DNA from: Salinibaculum sp. SYNS191
GTDB taxonomy: Archaea; Halobacteriota; Halobacteria; Halobacteriales; Haloarculaceae
Length of the DNA: 64,000 nt
Direction of reading: 5' to 3'
Assembly: GCF_037338445.1 (NCBI RefSeq)
Contig: NZ_CP147840.1
Coordinates: forward strand, 39,153-103,152
Part shown: one piece after another, positions 32,596 to 41,493 of the stretch
How positions within the stretch are numbered: position 1 is the stretch's first letter
Layout of the letters: every line of letters starts with the position of its first letter
Notes under the pieces: generated by a model
The model's database searches: none
What the model was told of the DNA's origin: nothing
The model's input: only the letters and a program-made list of their open reading frames with translations
Program-made: the position numbers and the translations under genes

Positions 32596-34896
32596 TCAGT
32601 CGAGATAGTCACGCCACGGGAAACTCAATGCTCTCTTCCCAGCGTTCGTCAGTTGATAGATGTCGCCACGCTTTGCAGCGATTCCCTGGAGCGGCTGTTC
32701 GCCACGGCTGAAGTAATTCCCGACGGTCGACCCGCTCTTGCCGCACTCGTCACCAATTTCAGCGTAACTCGTGTGCGTACCATCCCGAATCGCCCGGAGA
32801 ACGTTGAGAAGTTCGTCGATCCGGCCTAAATCATAGTCGAGCCAGGTCTCCAGTTCCTGCGGAAACTCGTGTTGGTCACGGATCCGCTGCAGCAGACGCT
32901 CCCGTGCGTCCTGTTGCGAGAGCAGTTCGAGCTTCCGGTCAGTGTCGATGTCAACAGATTCGAGTAGCAGCGTGCTCGTGACCTGGTTTTCGCGACGTTG
33001 CTCGACTGCTGCCTCGAAACCACCAGCCTCCTCGACGTCGTCAGTCGTGAGATACCACTCGCCGGCATCTGGCGACCGGTCCGTGACCTTCGTCCCGGAG
33101 ACATCGTACCACGGCCGCTCCCGTGTCGAGCGCGTCGCCACGCGGAAGCCCGCCGCTCGTCCGTACCGGTCGCGCCACGGGATGTCGCCCATCCCGAGGC
33201 CACAGTGCGCGCCGGCCCACTGAATCGGCCACTTCCAGGATCCGAGGTTGTAGATCATCCCCCAGCCCGTCGGATAGTCCTTCAGTTGGTTCTTCTGCCG
33301 CGGACTCAGGTTGTAGCCGGCGTTCTCAAGTGCCGTGATCTTCTCCGGCCCCAGCTGCAGCAGTATCTTGATCGGCATGTTCCCACGGACCGGCTTGTAG
33401 ACGTCGTTGAGTTTCTGCGTCGAGCCGGCGATGAGGATGCGACGGCTGCCACCCTGTGACGAGAGGAAGAAGAACGTCTGCTGGAGGCTCTTGACGATGT
33501 GGGAGTGCGCACTGTCGCCAAGTTTCGACGGCGCGAGGTCCTTCAACTCGCGGATTTCCAGGGCTACTCGTGGGAGTCGTGGGTCCTGGTCGCGAGCGCG
33601 GTAGATGAGTTGGAGCCAGAGGTCCGTGAGCAGGTACTTCAGCGAGTCCGTGACGAAGTTCGCGTTGAGGACGGCCACACTCTCGTTGTCGGCGATGATC
33701 TCCCGCATGTCGATGTTCGTCTCTGCCCCAGAGTCCCGGAGCAGGCCCTCCGCGGCCAGCAGCATCAGCGACTCGGCGATGTTGCTCAGCAATTCGTCCT
33801 CGCCCATGTGGTACGAGTGCGTAGCATCCTCATCCTCGGCGTCGTCGAGGTCATCCTCGTCGCGCAGCCCCGTGACCTGGACTTCTGCCGTCGTCTCATC
33901 GGCGTAGGTCTGCAGCCGGTCGATGAGCGCCTCCACGGATCCATCTGCGCCACGCGCTTCCGAGAGTGCCTTCTGGATGCGGCGTTGCGTGGACTCCGAC
34001 GAGATCTCTTCACCGGCGAGTTGTGCGACCAGTTCGGGCGACAGTGCGTTGAGGCCGATGGAGAACGGCTCGTGATTCGCCGGGAGTTTGTCGGGCAGCG
34101 ACTCGACAGCTGGGACGAAGACCGTCGTCTCGTAGCCGCGTGGCTCCTGGCCGAACTCGTCGAGGACGTCGTGAATCGCCGGGTCTTCGTTCGGCAGGGC
34201 GATCATCGGCGTTTCGTTGCGACCGTCGTCGTACAGCGAGATCCACTTGTATCCGTGTTCCCGCTTGAGGTTCCCGCAGATGCGTGCGATGGTCGAGTCC
34301 TTCCCCTGGCGTGGATTCGCGACTGCCATGATGTGCTCGCAGTCCTTGTGTGGGATCTCGACTCTGGCGTCATCGAGGTCCTGCGTCGAGTCGGCACTGA
34401 GTCGCCGGCGGCCGATGGGCGTCTGCTCCCCCTCTCGAACCTTGCTGTTTGCCCCAGGCACGTCCAGTGTCTCCATGACGACTGCGGTGTAGCGGCTCTT
34501 GTCGGCGTACCCGCCGAGGTAGCCCAGTTCGCGTGCGACGTGCACGATCGCCCGGAACACACGCAGGCGATTGCGGGGTATCTCGCCCTTCCGGCGGTAC
34601 TTCTTGAGCGTGACCCGGCTCCAGCCCGGGACATCGGTGTCTGGCTGGAGGGCGTCGTCGAGGTCACCGTCACGCTCCAGCAGCTCCAGCAACTCGGTCA
34701 GGAGGTCATCGACGTGGACGTCTGTGTCCCGCTTGCCCGTGAGTTTGCCCTCGATGGTCCGGATAAGCTTCCGGATGGCCGCCTCGCGCGTGAGTTCAGA
34801 CTCGCGCTGGACGTGCTCGCGACGACTGGCGATGAGACGCTCAACGACTTGGTCGACGTCGTCGTCCTCTGGCTGGAGTTGTTCGTAGCTACTCAC
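32596..34896 (-). CDS. HerA/VirB4-like ATPase with C-terminal winged helix, 766 aa
   Basis: Start GTG 34896 lies a few bases after GGGGGTGA; GTG 34905 is also possible. Residues about 190-215 give HIMAVANPRQGKDSTIARIC, a P-loop with Asp where Ser/Thr is usual. The Walker B region reads RVALEIRELKDLAP, with an E in place of D, followed by RRILIAGSTQKLNDVYK, equivalent to the HerA/FtsK Gln sensor. Residues 85-150 are an N-terminal helical domain (SRVTLKKYRRKGEIPRNRLR), and the last 70 form a winged helix (TSYAEIGDECGKSGSTVGNY). This is the motor of DNA-pumping or secretion systems; here the motifs are degenerate. It ends a 20-gene operon of membrane and secreted proteins. Confidence 0.78.
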   Translation of the reverse strand: MSSYEQLQPEDDDVDQVVERLIASRREHVQRESELTREAAIRKLIRTIEGKLTGKRDTDVHVDDLLTELLELLERDGDLDDALQPDTDVPGWSRVTLKKYRRKGEIPRNRLRVFRAIVHVARELGYLGGYADKSRYTAVVMETLDVPGANSKVREGEQTPIGRRRLSADSTQDLDDARVEIPHKDCEHIMAVANPRQGKDSTIARICGNLKREHGYKWISLYDDGRNETPMIALPNEDPAIHDVLDEFGQEPRGYETTVFVPAVESLPDKLPANHEPFSIGLNALSPELVAQLAGEEISSESTQRRIQKALSEARGADGSVEALIDRLQTYADETTAEVQVTGLRDEDDLDDAEDEDATHSYHMGEDELLSNIAESLMLLAAEGLLRDSGAETNIDMREIIADNESVAVLNANFVTDSLKYLLTDLWLQLIYRARDQDPRLPRVALEIRELKDLAPSKLGDSAHSHIVKSLQQTFFFLSSQGGSRRILIAGSTQKLNDVYKPVRGNMPIKILLQLGPEKITALENAGYNLSPRQKNQLKDYPTGWGMIYNLGSWKWPIQWAGAHCGLGMGDIPWRDRYGRAAGFRVATRSTRERPWYDVSGTKVTDRSPDAGEWYLTTDDVEEAGGFEAAVEQRRENQVTSTLLLESVDIDTDRKLELLSQQDARERLLQRIRDQHEFPQELETWLDYDLGRIDELLNVLRAIRDGTHTSYAEIGDECGKSGSTVGNYFSRGEQPLQGIAAKRGDIYQLTNAGKRALSFPWRDYLD

Positions 34897-36571
34897 CTTC
34901 GTCACCCCCGTCGGCGCGGACAGGTGATTCTGTCACTCCGACAGCCATCTGGTCGGCGTCTCGCGTCTCCAGTGGGTGCGGCGGCATCTGGATTTTCGGC
35001 GACGGCGGCAGTTCGTAGCGTGGCTCTCGCGTGGCGTACTCGCGGAACAGCGCCGAGAACTCCGCACGGACCTGCGCCCGGTCGACCGGCATCGGATCCA
35101 GTGTCGACTCGACTGCGATGAGAGTCTGTGGGCCGTTCTCGGTGTCGACCGTGACCTCTACCTCGGTCAGCGCCCCTGGCACGAGGTCGTCGTAGGCCAC
35201 GCGGACCAGGCCCGGGTCATAGCCCATGCCCTCGCGATAGATGCCGCCGGCGCGCTCTTCCATCCGATGCTCGACCGTGTCCTCGATCAACTGCTGTTTC
35301 GGGACGAGGCCGTACTGACTCTCGCGAACGCGGTCGATGAGTTCGAGCTGGATATCGTGGCGCTCCTGGTCGCGGAAGCCGGCGAGGTCAGGGTAGTAGT
35401 CCGCCAGTTGCTCGGCGTTTTTCTCCATGATCGACGGCGCGGCGTATCCGCGGTCGACCTTCTCGTGCGTTCGCTTCGCCAGGTCGCTGACGAAGCGGTC
35501 GCGATCGTAGCTGGCATAGCGGCGGCCGGCGAGCCAGCCGTAGTACGCAGTTGTCTCCTGCGTCTCGACCTCTTTGACCAGCGCCGCGACCATGCTCCAG
35601 TCTCTGCCCTCGGCGTCGTCGCGAAGGCTGTCGAGCCGGCGAGCTTCCTTCCGGCGATGGCGATAGTAGTTGACAGCGCCGACGAACAGCCCCAGCAGGG
35701 CGACCACTGGGTACCAGGCCAGACCGACCCAGACGCCCAGCAGCGAAAGGACGATCGTCGCCGTGACGAGGGCTGGCAGGAGGAACTGCCAGAGGATGTT
35801 CGAGAAGTTGATGGCCGACGCCAGGTCCAGCCGGTAGTGTTTGAGTTCCGTCCAGAAGCCGACGTCGTCGGTCGTGGGTTTTGGGTCCGGGTCTGTCTCG
35901 TGGTCGCCCGTCCCCGGCTGCAGTGGTCTGTGCTCGGTTAGCTCGTCATCGAGAACGTGTGACCACGCAGAGTTCTCCAGCCGCGTCACGAGCGACTGCG
36001 CCTCTCTCTCGGCAGCGTAGATGTCGTTCCACACTTCTCCCGGATCTGCGGCCGGCGTGAGCGTGTCGTCTTCGCCAGTCCGGAGCGTCTCGTCGATTCG
36101 GCGCTCGATGTCGGTGAGCGTGTCGTCCGCGGTCGCGACCACGCGTGCGGTCCCGTCGGGCGAGCGCGCCTCCGCGGCCAGGTGCTTGATGCTGCGTGTG
36201 TCCATGCCCGTCTGCGCGGCCGCCTGCTTGGCGTACCGGCCGCGGCGGAAGACGATGACCTTCCGCAGTAGCAGTGCGCCGACGATGACGTACGTCCAGG
36301 GCGAGGAGTAGACCGTTCCGACGAGGTTCAGGATCGGGTAGGCGCTGGTCTTCGTCGAGACACCGTTTACGAGAACGGCGATCAGGCCAACGACGGCGGC
36401 GACGAAGAGGACGATCGCTGCCAGGCCGACCAGTCGCTTCGCCCGTCGGCCGCGACTCCGTCGGAATGTGGAGGTGAGGAGCCAGCGGCCGCCGTAGTAC
36501 AGTCCGAAGCCCACACCGGCCAGCACCAGCAGGCCACCGAGAACGAGGCCCACGGTATCGAGAAGCGCCAC
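34889..36571 (-). CDS. Polytopic membrane protein with long soluble domain, 560 aa
   Basis: GTG start two bases after the upstream stop, preceded by GGAGGTGA. Four or five membrane segments: two near the N-terminus (VGLVLGGLLVLAGVGFGLYY, RLVGLAAIVLFVAAVVGLIA), one around 90 (WTYVIVGALLLRKVIVF), and a hairpin around 260-300 (LLPALVTATIVLSLLGVWVG, YPVVALLGLFVGAVNYY). The C-terminal 250 residues are cytoplasmic and acidic. Ends VRADGGDEGE over the ribosome-binding site of the ATPase gene. Likely a membrane partner of the ATPase, by position. Confidence 0.75.
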   Translation of the reverse strand: MALLDTVGLVLGGLLVLAGVGFGLYYGGRWLLTSTFRRSRGRRAKRLVGLAAIVLFVAAVVGLIAVLVNGVSTKTSAYPILNLVGTVYSSPWTYVIVGALLLRKVIVFRRGRYAKQAAAQTGMDTRSIKHLAAEARSPDGTARVVATADDTLTDIERRIDETLRTGEDDTLTPAADPGEVWNDIYAAEREAQSLVTRLENSAWSHVLDDELTEHRPLQPGTGDHETDPDPKPTTDDVGFWTELKHYRLDLASAINFSNILWQFLLPALVTATIVLSLLGVWVGLAWYPVVALLGLFVGAVNYYRHRRKEARRLDSLRDDAEGRDWSMVAALVKEVETQETTAYYGWLAGRRYASYDRDRFVSDLAKRTHEKVDRGYAAPSIMEKNAEQLADYYPDLAGFRDQERHDIQLELIDRVRESQYGLVPKQQLIEDTVEHRMEERAGGIYREGMGYDPGLVRVAYDDLVPGALTEVEVTVDTENGPQTLIAVESTLDPMPVDRAQVRAEFSALFREYATREPRYELPPSPKIQMPPHPLETRDADQMAVGVTESPVRADGGDEGE

Positions 36572-36573
36572 AG

Positions 36574-37842
36574 TCAGTCACCTCCGGACGGGCTGCCGCT
36601 GACGTCGAAGTCGTGGCGGCGGCCGTAGCCAGCGTTCTCGTCGAGTTGCTCCTGGAGGTCCCGAACCTGTTCGTAGGTCTCTCGGTACTCCAGCGCCATG
36701 CCGTACTTCGACATCATCCGATGCAGCGCGGCCGCCCCATGCGAGAGTGCAATCTCGACACTGGCGAGGCGGCCATCGCGAACGACGGGTTCGAGCCACG
36801 AGCCGTGAATGTTCGACGGCGAGAGGTCGTCGACGCCGCCGATGTGGTAGATCTCGCCCTCGTCCTTGTCCTTGACCGGGATACCCTGCCTGAAGAGTTC
36901 GGCCAACTCGTAGACCGTCGCGACGGTGTAGGCGTCGTCCCAGTAGACCTCGCCCATCGTCCCGATCTCGGACAGTTCGCTCAGATGTTCGTCAGCGGCC
37001 GTCGCGATAGCTTCCTGCCGGTCGAGTTCGATGCGTTCCCGCCGGCGCTGGCTCTTGCCTGGGTCTGACGAGATGATATCCAGGACGCGGCCGTGATTCC
37101 GGTACAGCCAGGTCGCCGCAAGTGCCGCGGCCATGATCGTGAATCCGAGACCCACAGGGTTGCGGATCCAGGTCCAGATCAGCAGCATCGCCTGGACGAA
37201 CTTCTCCGAGAAGAAGTTCTGGAAGAGCTGGCTTCGCTCTTGCAGGTAGTCCAGGTAGTTCTGTGCGCCCTCTGGGTTTCGCTCGAAGCCTTCCTCCTCG
37301 GCGCTGTCGAGCATGTCCTCGACGAACGGTCGGTACCCAGTGAGTTCGCCACCCGTGACGCTGACGTTGGTCTGCGAGGCGTACAGCGACACTTCCTGCT
37401 GGCCGTCGGGATAGTACAGCCGCAGGTGATACAGCGACTGCTCGCCCGGCGACGCGCCCTGGCTGTACTCGACTTTCACGAGCCGACCGTCGGCGAGGAG
37501 GTTCGCCCGAGCGCCGGGCTCGACGATCTCCACCTGGTCGGCTGCCCGACCCAGCTCGAACGTCGCGAAGGGGCCGGTCGTTTCGATTCCCTCGGTCGTC
37601 TGTCGGGCCGAGAGGTAGTCTGCATCGTAGTGGACGGGGATGATGCGGACCGAGACCGTCGACTCGAAGCCATCCGACGGCGTTGCTGTCGGCGTCGCCG
37701 CAGTCGGCGTCTCCGTGGTCGTGGCCGTCGGCGTCGCGGACACGTTGCCCGCGGTCGCGTTCGCGGCCGCAGCGGGCACGGGCGCGAACGCAGTCATGCA
37801 CAGGAGCGTGAGGACGGCCGCGAGTGCGACGACTCGTCTCAC
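36574..37842 (-). CDS. Sec-exported membrane protein, 422 aa
   Basis: GTG start with GGGGGTGA before it. Signal peptide VVALAAVLTLLCMTAFAPVP with AAAA cleavage region, a Thr/Pro/Ala-rich linker, an extracellular beta domain to about 210, a membrane segment near 222-247 (GLGFTIMAAALAATWLY) and a cytoplasmic C-terminal region with helices. It overlaps the small downstream and upstream genes by four bases. Probably a structural component of the surface or transfer machine. Confidence 0.75.
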   Translation of the reverse strand: MRRVVALAAVLTLLCMTAFAPVPAAAANATAGNVSATPTATTTETPTAATPTATPSDGFESTVSVRIIPVHYDADYLSARQTTEGIETTGPFATFELGRAADQVEIVEPGARANLLADGRLVKVEYSQGASPGEQSLYHLRLYYPDGQQEVSLYASQTNVSVTGGELTGYRPFVEDMLDSAEEEGFERNPEGAQNYLDYLQERSQLFQNFFSEKFVQAMLLIWTWIRNPVGLGFTIMAAALAATWLYRNHGRVLDIISSDPGKSQRRRERIELDRQEAIATAADEHLSELSEIGTMGEVYWDDAYTVATVYELAELFRQGIPVKDKDEGEIYHIGGVDDLSPSNIHGSWLEPVVRDGRLASVEIALSHGAAALHRMMSKYGMALEYRETYEQVRDLQEQLDENAGYGRRHDFDVSGSPSGGD

Positions 37843-38036
37843 GAGTTGTCACCCCCATGACCACTAATTTCCATTTCAATAGTGAGGTCGACAGGATGTC
37901 CGTTTGATTCGATGACTTCATCAACTCGTTCAGCAACAGCAAGTGCGATTTCTCTAGCCGCCCGATTGTGGTCGTCTGGGCTTTCGATTGTTTCTTCAAT
38001 AAAATCGAGAGTTGCTTTTTGGTCTTTGTTCGGCAT
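37839..38036 (-). CDS. Small acidic protein, 65 aa
   Basis: ATG 38036 overlaps the upstream stop (ATGA), with GGGGGTGA ahead of it. MPNKDQKATLDFIEETIESP and a helical middle (EIALAVAERVDEVIES). Notably AT-richer than the genes on both sides, so it may be a late insertion in the operon. The stop overlaps the downstream GTG. No family recognised. Confidence 0.65.
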   Translation of the reverse strand: MPNKDQKATLDFIEETIESPDDHNRAAREIALAVAERVDEVIESNGHPVDLTIEMEISGHGGDNS

Positions 38037-39043
38037 CACTCGTCACCCCCGTTCGCGATGGCTTCGGCCGGATCCGGCCGGTGGCCGTTGGTGTTGTTGT
38101 CGTAGTGGTCGTTGAGGATCGGCGCGAACTGTTCAAGCAGTTGTCCGAGGTCTGTGATGAGGTCCTCGCGTTCGCTGTACTCCTCGTTCTTGATTTTCTT
38201 CCGGAGTTGGCGAATCTGGCGCATGAGTTCGGCGTTCGTCGCGCGGACGTTCTGGAGTTCGGCGTTGATGCGCTGGCGCTGTTCGCGGAGTTTGATGGCT
38301 TCCTCGCGGGAGAGTTGCCGCGGTGAGGAGTAGGTCTTGTCCGGCTCCGTCGCGCCGGTCAGGACCTGGTCGCCTTCCGCGTGCGTTCGGATGACGACGT
38401 TGCCGTCAGGACACTCCCAGGCGTGTTCCGGGACCATGTGCTCGACGATGTCCTCGGGGAGCGATTGGGACTCGCGGAGGCCACGCCGCTCTGCTACCTG
38501 GCGGTAGCGCCACGCCAATCCGAAGAGGCGCGAACTCGCGACTTCCTTGATGATTTCCGCGCCGTCGCGGAACTCCCGGGAGTCAGTCATGAACGGGATG
38601 CGCTCGCTGTCTGGGTCGCCGCCTTCGCGTTCGTAGAAAACGTACGCGTACCGGACGCGGTCGCGCGACCAGCGCTCCAGCCAGAGGCCGCCGCCGATAC
38701 CGATGAGGCCGATGGTCGCTGCAGCCATGCGGATGTCGACGACCTGCCCCAGTGGCTTGCCGCTCTGGAGGATCTGGTACATCAGCGCTGCCAGCGCGAC
38801 CACCAGGACGACGATGGTCGCGACGAGCATCCGGGCCGGCCCGGGCAGTGCCTTGTAGCGGCGGCGGAGTGGGACCGACCAGTCCTCGGCGCGCTGCCGT
38901 GCAGAGAGGTTTGCGCGCTCGTCGCCGCTGTCAGTGTTCGTGGCGTCTGGTTCGAAGGTCCCGCGCTTGACCAGCCAGATGATGAACCCGATGCCGACGA
39001 GGAGTGTTCCGCCGACGATCAGGATCAACACGAGTGGGCTCAC
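38036..39043 (-). CDS. Three-TM membrane protein with coiled coil, 335 aa
   Basis: GTG start. Hydrophobic segments at about 3-24, 73-92 and 104-121 (PLVLILIVGGTLLVGIGFII, ATIVVLVVALAALMYQI, AAATIGLIGIGGGLWLE). A soluble domain follows (ERIPFMTDSREFRDGAEIIK), then a coiled coil at about 245-290 (RQRINAELQNVRATNAELMR). Ends NGGDE over the next ribosome-binding site. Membrane component of the cluster; function unknown. Confidence 0.72.
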   Translation of the reverse strand: MSPLVLILIVGGTLLVGIGFIIWLVKRGTFEPDATNTDSGDERANLSARQRAEDWSVPLRRRYKALPGPARMLVATIVVLVVALAALMYQILQSGKPLGQVVDIRMAAATIGLIGIGGGLWLERWSRDRVRYAYVFYEREGGDPDSERIPFMTDSREFRDGAEIIKEVASSRLFGLAWRYRQVAERRGLRESQSLPEDIVEHMVPEHAWECPDGNVVIRTHAEGDQVLTGATEPDKTYSSPRQLSREEAIKLREQRQRINAELQNVRATNAELMRQIRQLRKKIKNEEYSEREDLITDLGQLLEQFAPILNDHYDNNTNGHRPDPAEAIANGGDE

Positions 39044-39327
39044 GTGTCAACACCTCCGAAGGGAGAGTCTCTCGTCCGTTGCAGTCGCCTGATGACGCGT
39101 ACAGCGATCCAGAGTAGGACTGCTACGATGACCCAGGACAGCACCGAGACGACGAAGAGATACAGCTGGATGTAGGAACTCACACCGACATCGCTGAATG
39201 TGAACGTCGATGCGACGGCGAAGCCGAGTGAGTCGGCCACCGGGTTCACACCCACGACGAACAGCAGCAGATGTAGCGCGGTCGATGCAGCGAGGTAGTT
39301 CGCTGCTCTCTTCAGTTCCGATATCAC
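39040..39327 (-). CDS. Small two-TM membrane protein, 95 aa
   Basis: GTG start, overlapping neighbours by four bases. Two hydrophobic segments (LAASTALHLLLFVVGVNPVA and LFVVSVLSWVIVAVLLWIAV) separated by a loop, then RRLQRTRDSPFGG. It sits between larger membrane proteins of the same operon. Confidence 0.65.
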   Translation of the reverse strand: MISELKRAANYLAASTALHLLLFVVGVNPVADSLGFAVASTFTFSDVGVSSYIQLYLFVVSVLSWVIVAVLLWIAVRVIRRLQRTRDSPFGGVDT

Positions 39328-39860
39328 ACCTCAACACCTCCGTCATCGACCCGGAGATCGTCCGGGTCCTGGATGTCCTGTTGAGCCCTGTACAACAAGT
39401 CATCACCACGACGGACGAAGTCGGCGTGCTCTTCGTCCCACTCTTCGAGGAACTCGGGGATGCGCTTGCAGCCCGTGTCGATGGCCTGTTGCTGGAACAC
39501 CTGTCGCTGCTGGGACTCCGTCTCGGCTTCGGCCAGGCGTCGCTCTCGAAACTCCGGTTCGACGGGGCCGACCAAGACCGGACAGGCGCTGCCGTAGTGG
39601 CGACAGTCCGAGCAGTCATCCGGGAACGCTTCGCCAGGGCTGTCGACCTCCGAGGAGTAGAACATCTCGTAGTCCGAGAGCATCTGCGTCAGGCGGCCGT
39701 TCATGAACTCGGCGATGGTGTCTGCGTCGACGCGCTCGTGACTCTCGTCGAGCCAGTCGTGGATCGCTTCGCGGAGGTCCGGATCGTCGACTTCGTTGCG
39801 GTAGTCACGAAGTTCGAGACGGATCTGCTCCAGCTCGGCGAGGTCGTCATCGTCGGGCAT
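39324..39860 (-). CDS. Cys-containing cytoplasmic protein, 178 aa
   Basis: ATG 39860 follows GGAGGTG. MPDDDDLAELEQIRLELRDY opens with a helical part; the middle has DDCSDCRHYGSACPV, a three-Cys plus His metal or iron-sulfur-like site, and a C-terminal Cys in DTGCKRIPEF. That spacing (four Cys in total) is compatible with a small Fe-S cluster of the PD-(D/E)XK/Cas4 type, but no nuclease motif is visible. Function unknown. Confidence 0.68.
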   Translation of the reverse strand: MPDDDDLAELEQIRLELRDYRNEVDDPDLREAIHDWLDESHERVDADTIAEFMNGRLTQMLSDYEMFYSSEVDSPGEAFPDDCSDCRHYGSACPVLVGPVEPEFRERRLAEAETESQQRQVFQQQAIDTGCKRIPEFLEEWDEEHADFVRRGDDLLYRAQQDIQDPDDLRVDDGGVEV

Positions 39861-40081
39861 CAGAGCACCTCCTTTTCGATGACGTCGGCGACGGTCTCGA
39901 CGAGTGACGAGCGGCGTTGCGGGACGACCAGGACACACGGCCCGACGACGCGCAGTTGCACGTCCAGGCCGGCGGCCAGTGGGTAGTCCGAGTCTGTGCG
40001 GATGTCTTTCGGGATGTACAGCCGGTGGTGCTGTTGACTCTCACCGAACGATTCGACTGTTGCTGCATGTTCGAGTGCCAT
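39860..40081 (-). CDS. AbrB/SpoVT-like small protein, 73 aa
   Basis: MALEHAATVESFGESQQHHR, then LYIPKDIRTDSDYPLAAGLD, the strand-loop-strand core of AbrB-type swapped-hairpin DNA-binding domains. The stop overlaps the next start. Unusually it lies inside a membrane-protein operon, so it could regulate it. Another AbrB-like protein is at 52292-52459. Confidence 0.65.
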   Translation of the reverse strand: MALEHAATVESFGESQQHHRLYIPKDIRTDSDYPLAAGLDVQLRVVGPCVLVVPQRRSSLVETVADVIEKEVL

Positions 40082-40112
40082 TTTTCCAATCACGTTGGAA
40101 ATGAGAAGTTCG

Positions 40113-40385
40113 CTACTGGTCGGGTGCGACCGCGTTCCGGACGAGGTCCTCTCGGAGTGAGAGGAACGCTGACGTCCCGAGGAACACGAACACCGCGATG
40201 ACGATGCTGCCGACGATGACGAAGCCGCCGAGGATGAGCGACACCCCAGCGAGGACGAAAAAGCCGTTGCGGATGACCGACAGGGCATCACGGAAGGTGC
40301 CGCCGGTCGAGCCCCAGCGTGCGTACGCCAGCAGACCGACCGCGACGGAACCAATGATCGCACCGAAGATCAACCAGTTGCTCAT
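40113..40385 (-). CDS. Small three-TM membrane protein, 90 aa
   Basis: ATG 40385 overlaps the previous stop. MSNWLIFGAIIGSVAVGLLA, NGFFVLAGVSLILGGFVIVG and SIVIAVFVFLGTSAFLS form two or three membrane segments. Acidic and basic ends. Part of the surface-machine operon. Confidence 0.65.
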   Translation of the reverse strand: MSNWLIFGAIIGSVAVGLLAYARWGSTGGTFRDALSVIRNGFFVLAGVSLILGGFVIVGSIVIAVFVFLGTSAFLSLREDLVRNAVAPDQ

Positions 40386-40624
40386 CGGCGGTACCTCTCG
40401 TCGTCGGAGCCAGCGAGGCGGTCGCTGACTTGCTTTGCTTTCATGCCCGATTCTCTGCTCTTCTTGAGGTCGAACACCTCGCGGACGGCCCACGGCCCGG
40501 CCAGTGTGAGGACGAGCCACAGCGCGACGAGACCGGCGGCGAGCATCCAGCCCGCCGGCGTCACGAGCACTGGGAGCGCGATGAGGGCCGCACCCACGAG
40601 GATGATCCAGTATTTGCCTTGCAT
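40382..40624 (-). CDS. Small two-TM membrane protein, 80 aa
   Basis: ATG start. MQGKYWIILVGAALIALPVL and WMLAAGLVALWLVLTLAGPW form a hairpin, and then a charged tail DLKKSRESGMKAKQVSDRL. Adjacent to the similar 90-residue protein; possibly subunits of one complex. Confidence 0.65.
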   Translation of the reverse strand: MQGKYWIILVGAALIALPVLVTPAGWMLAAGLVALWLVLTLAGPWAVREVFDLKKSRESGMKAKQVSDRLAGSDDERYRR

Positions 40625-40626
40625 GC

Positions 40627-41493
40627 TCAGAACGGGAGTGAGTCGGCGAGGTCACCGAGGCCGTCCCAGCCGGCGGAGTAGCCCGACCACTGGTAGCTGA
40701 TCTTCTCAGCGAAGGTCGGGTTCGCCGTCCAGCGGACGGTGGTGTCCTCGTTGTAGTGCAGTCGGAGGGCGTCCTCCGACGGTTCGGTGTAGTAGACCGC
40801 TGCTTCTGGGTCCTGGCCGACTGGTTGCCAGCTGCCGTCGGCCGTCCGGTACTCCGCGATCCAGTCGGTGACCGTCGCCGACGTGTTTGCACTCGTCAGC
40901 GGGACTGTCTTCCGGTTGCCGGGCTGGCCCTCGATCGTGTACGTGCGCTGGTCGAGGGCGTCGTCGCCGCGGAACAGACCGCTGATGCGGTCGACGATGC
41001 TGTTTGACTGGCGCTTAGTCTCGGTCACCCAGGCCAGCGTGACGACGCGAGCCTTGTTCGGCGCGAAGGCCGCGCTCTGGCCGGCCGCCAGGGTGAACGT
41101 GATGCGGGTGAACTCCGCACCGGTCGAGAAGTTCTGGACGGCGCGCCAGTCTGCTTCGACAGTCTCGTTGAGCGAGTCGACCGTTCCGAGGTCCGACGGC
41201 GTGACGATGTCGGCCGGGAGTTCGACCGTGAGTGTCGTGCAGTAGCCGTTCGGGTTCTCGCCGGCGACGCGAACGAAGCCCGTGCCGTCGGCGACGCTGA
41301 CCTGCGTGTTCGACTCCGTGCTCGCGACGTCTGCCGTCTCGTTCCAGGTCGTCTCGGCGCTGGCCGTCCGGAACGAGTGTGTCACCGACTGGTCGCAGGC
41401 CGTCGTGGTCTCAGTCTGGGCAGTGGCGGGGACAGCCATCGCGACGGTCGCGATGATGATCAGCACCACGAGGAGTGTTCGTCTGGGCGTCAT
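40627..41493 (-). CDS. Sec-secreted beta-rich protein, 288 aa
   Basis: ATG 41493 overlaps the upstream stop. Signal peptide TLLVVLIIIATVAMAVPATA followed by QTETTTACDQS. The mature part is Thr- and Asn-rich with several N-glycosylation sites (NETAD, NFSTG, NTSAT) and two cysteines; it is extracellular. No anchor at the C-terminus. Surface component by context. Confidence 0.7.
   Translation of the reverse strand: MTPRRTLLVVLIIIATVAMAVPATAQTETTTACDQSVTHSFRTASAETTWNETADVASTESNTQVSVADGTGFVRVAGENPNGYCTTLTVELPADIVTPSDLGTVDSLNETVEADWRAVQNFSTGAEFTRITFTLAAGQSAAFAPNKARVVTLAWVTETKRQSNSIVDRISGLFRGDDALDQRTYTIEGQPGNRKTVPLTSANTSATVTDWIAEYRTADGSWQPVGQDPEAAVYYTEPSEDALRLHYNEDTTVRWTANPTFAEKISYQWSGYSAGWDGLGDLADSLPF

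Noticed and set aside
34976..35941. Long plus-strand frames over the surface operon
   Set aside because: They are antisense shadows of high-GC genes with arginine- and valine-rich shadow composition and no start signals.
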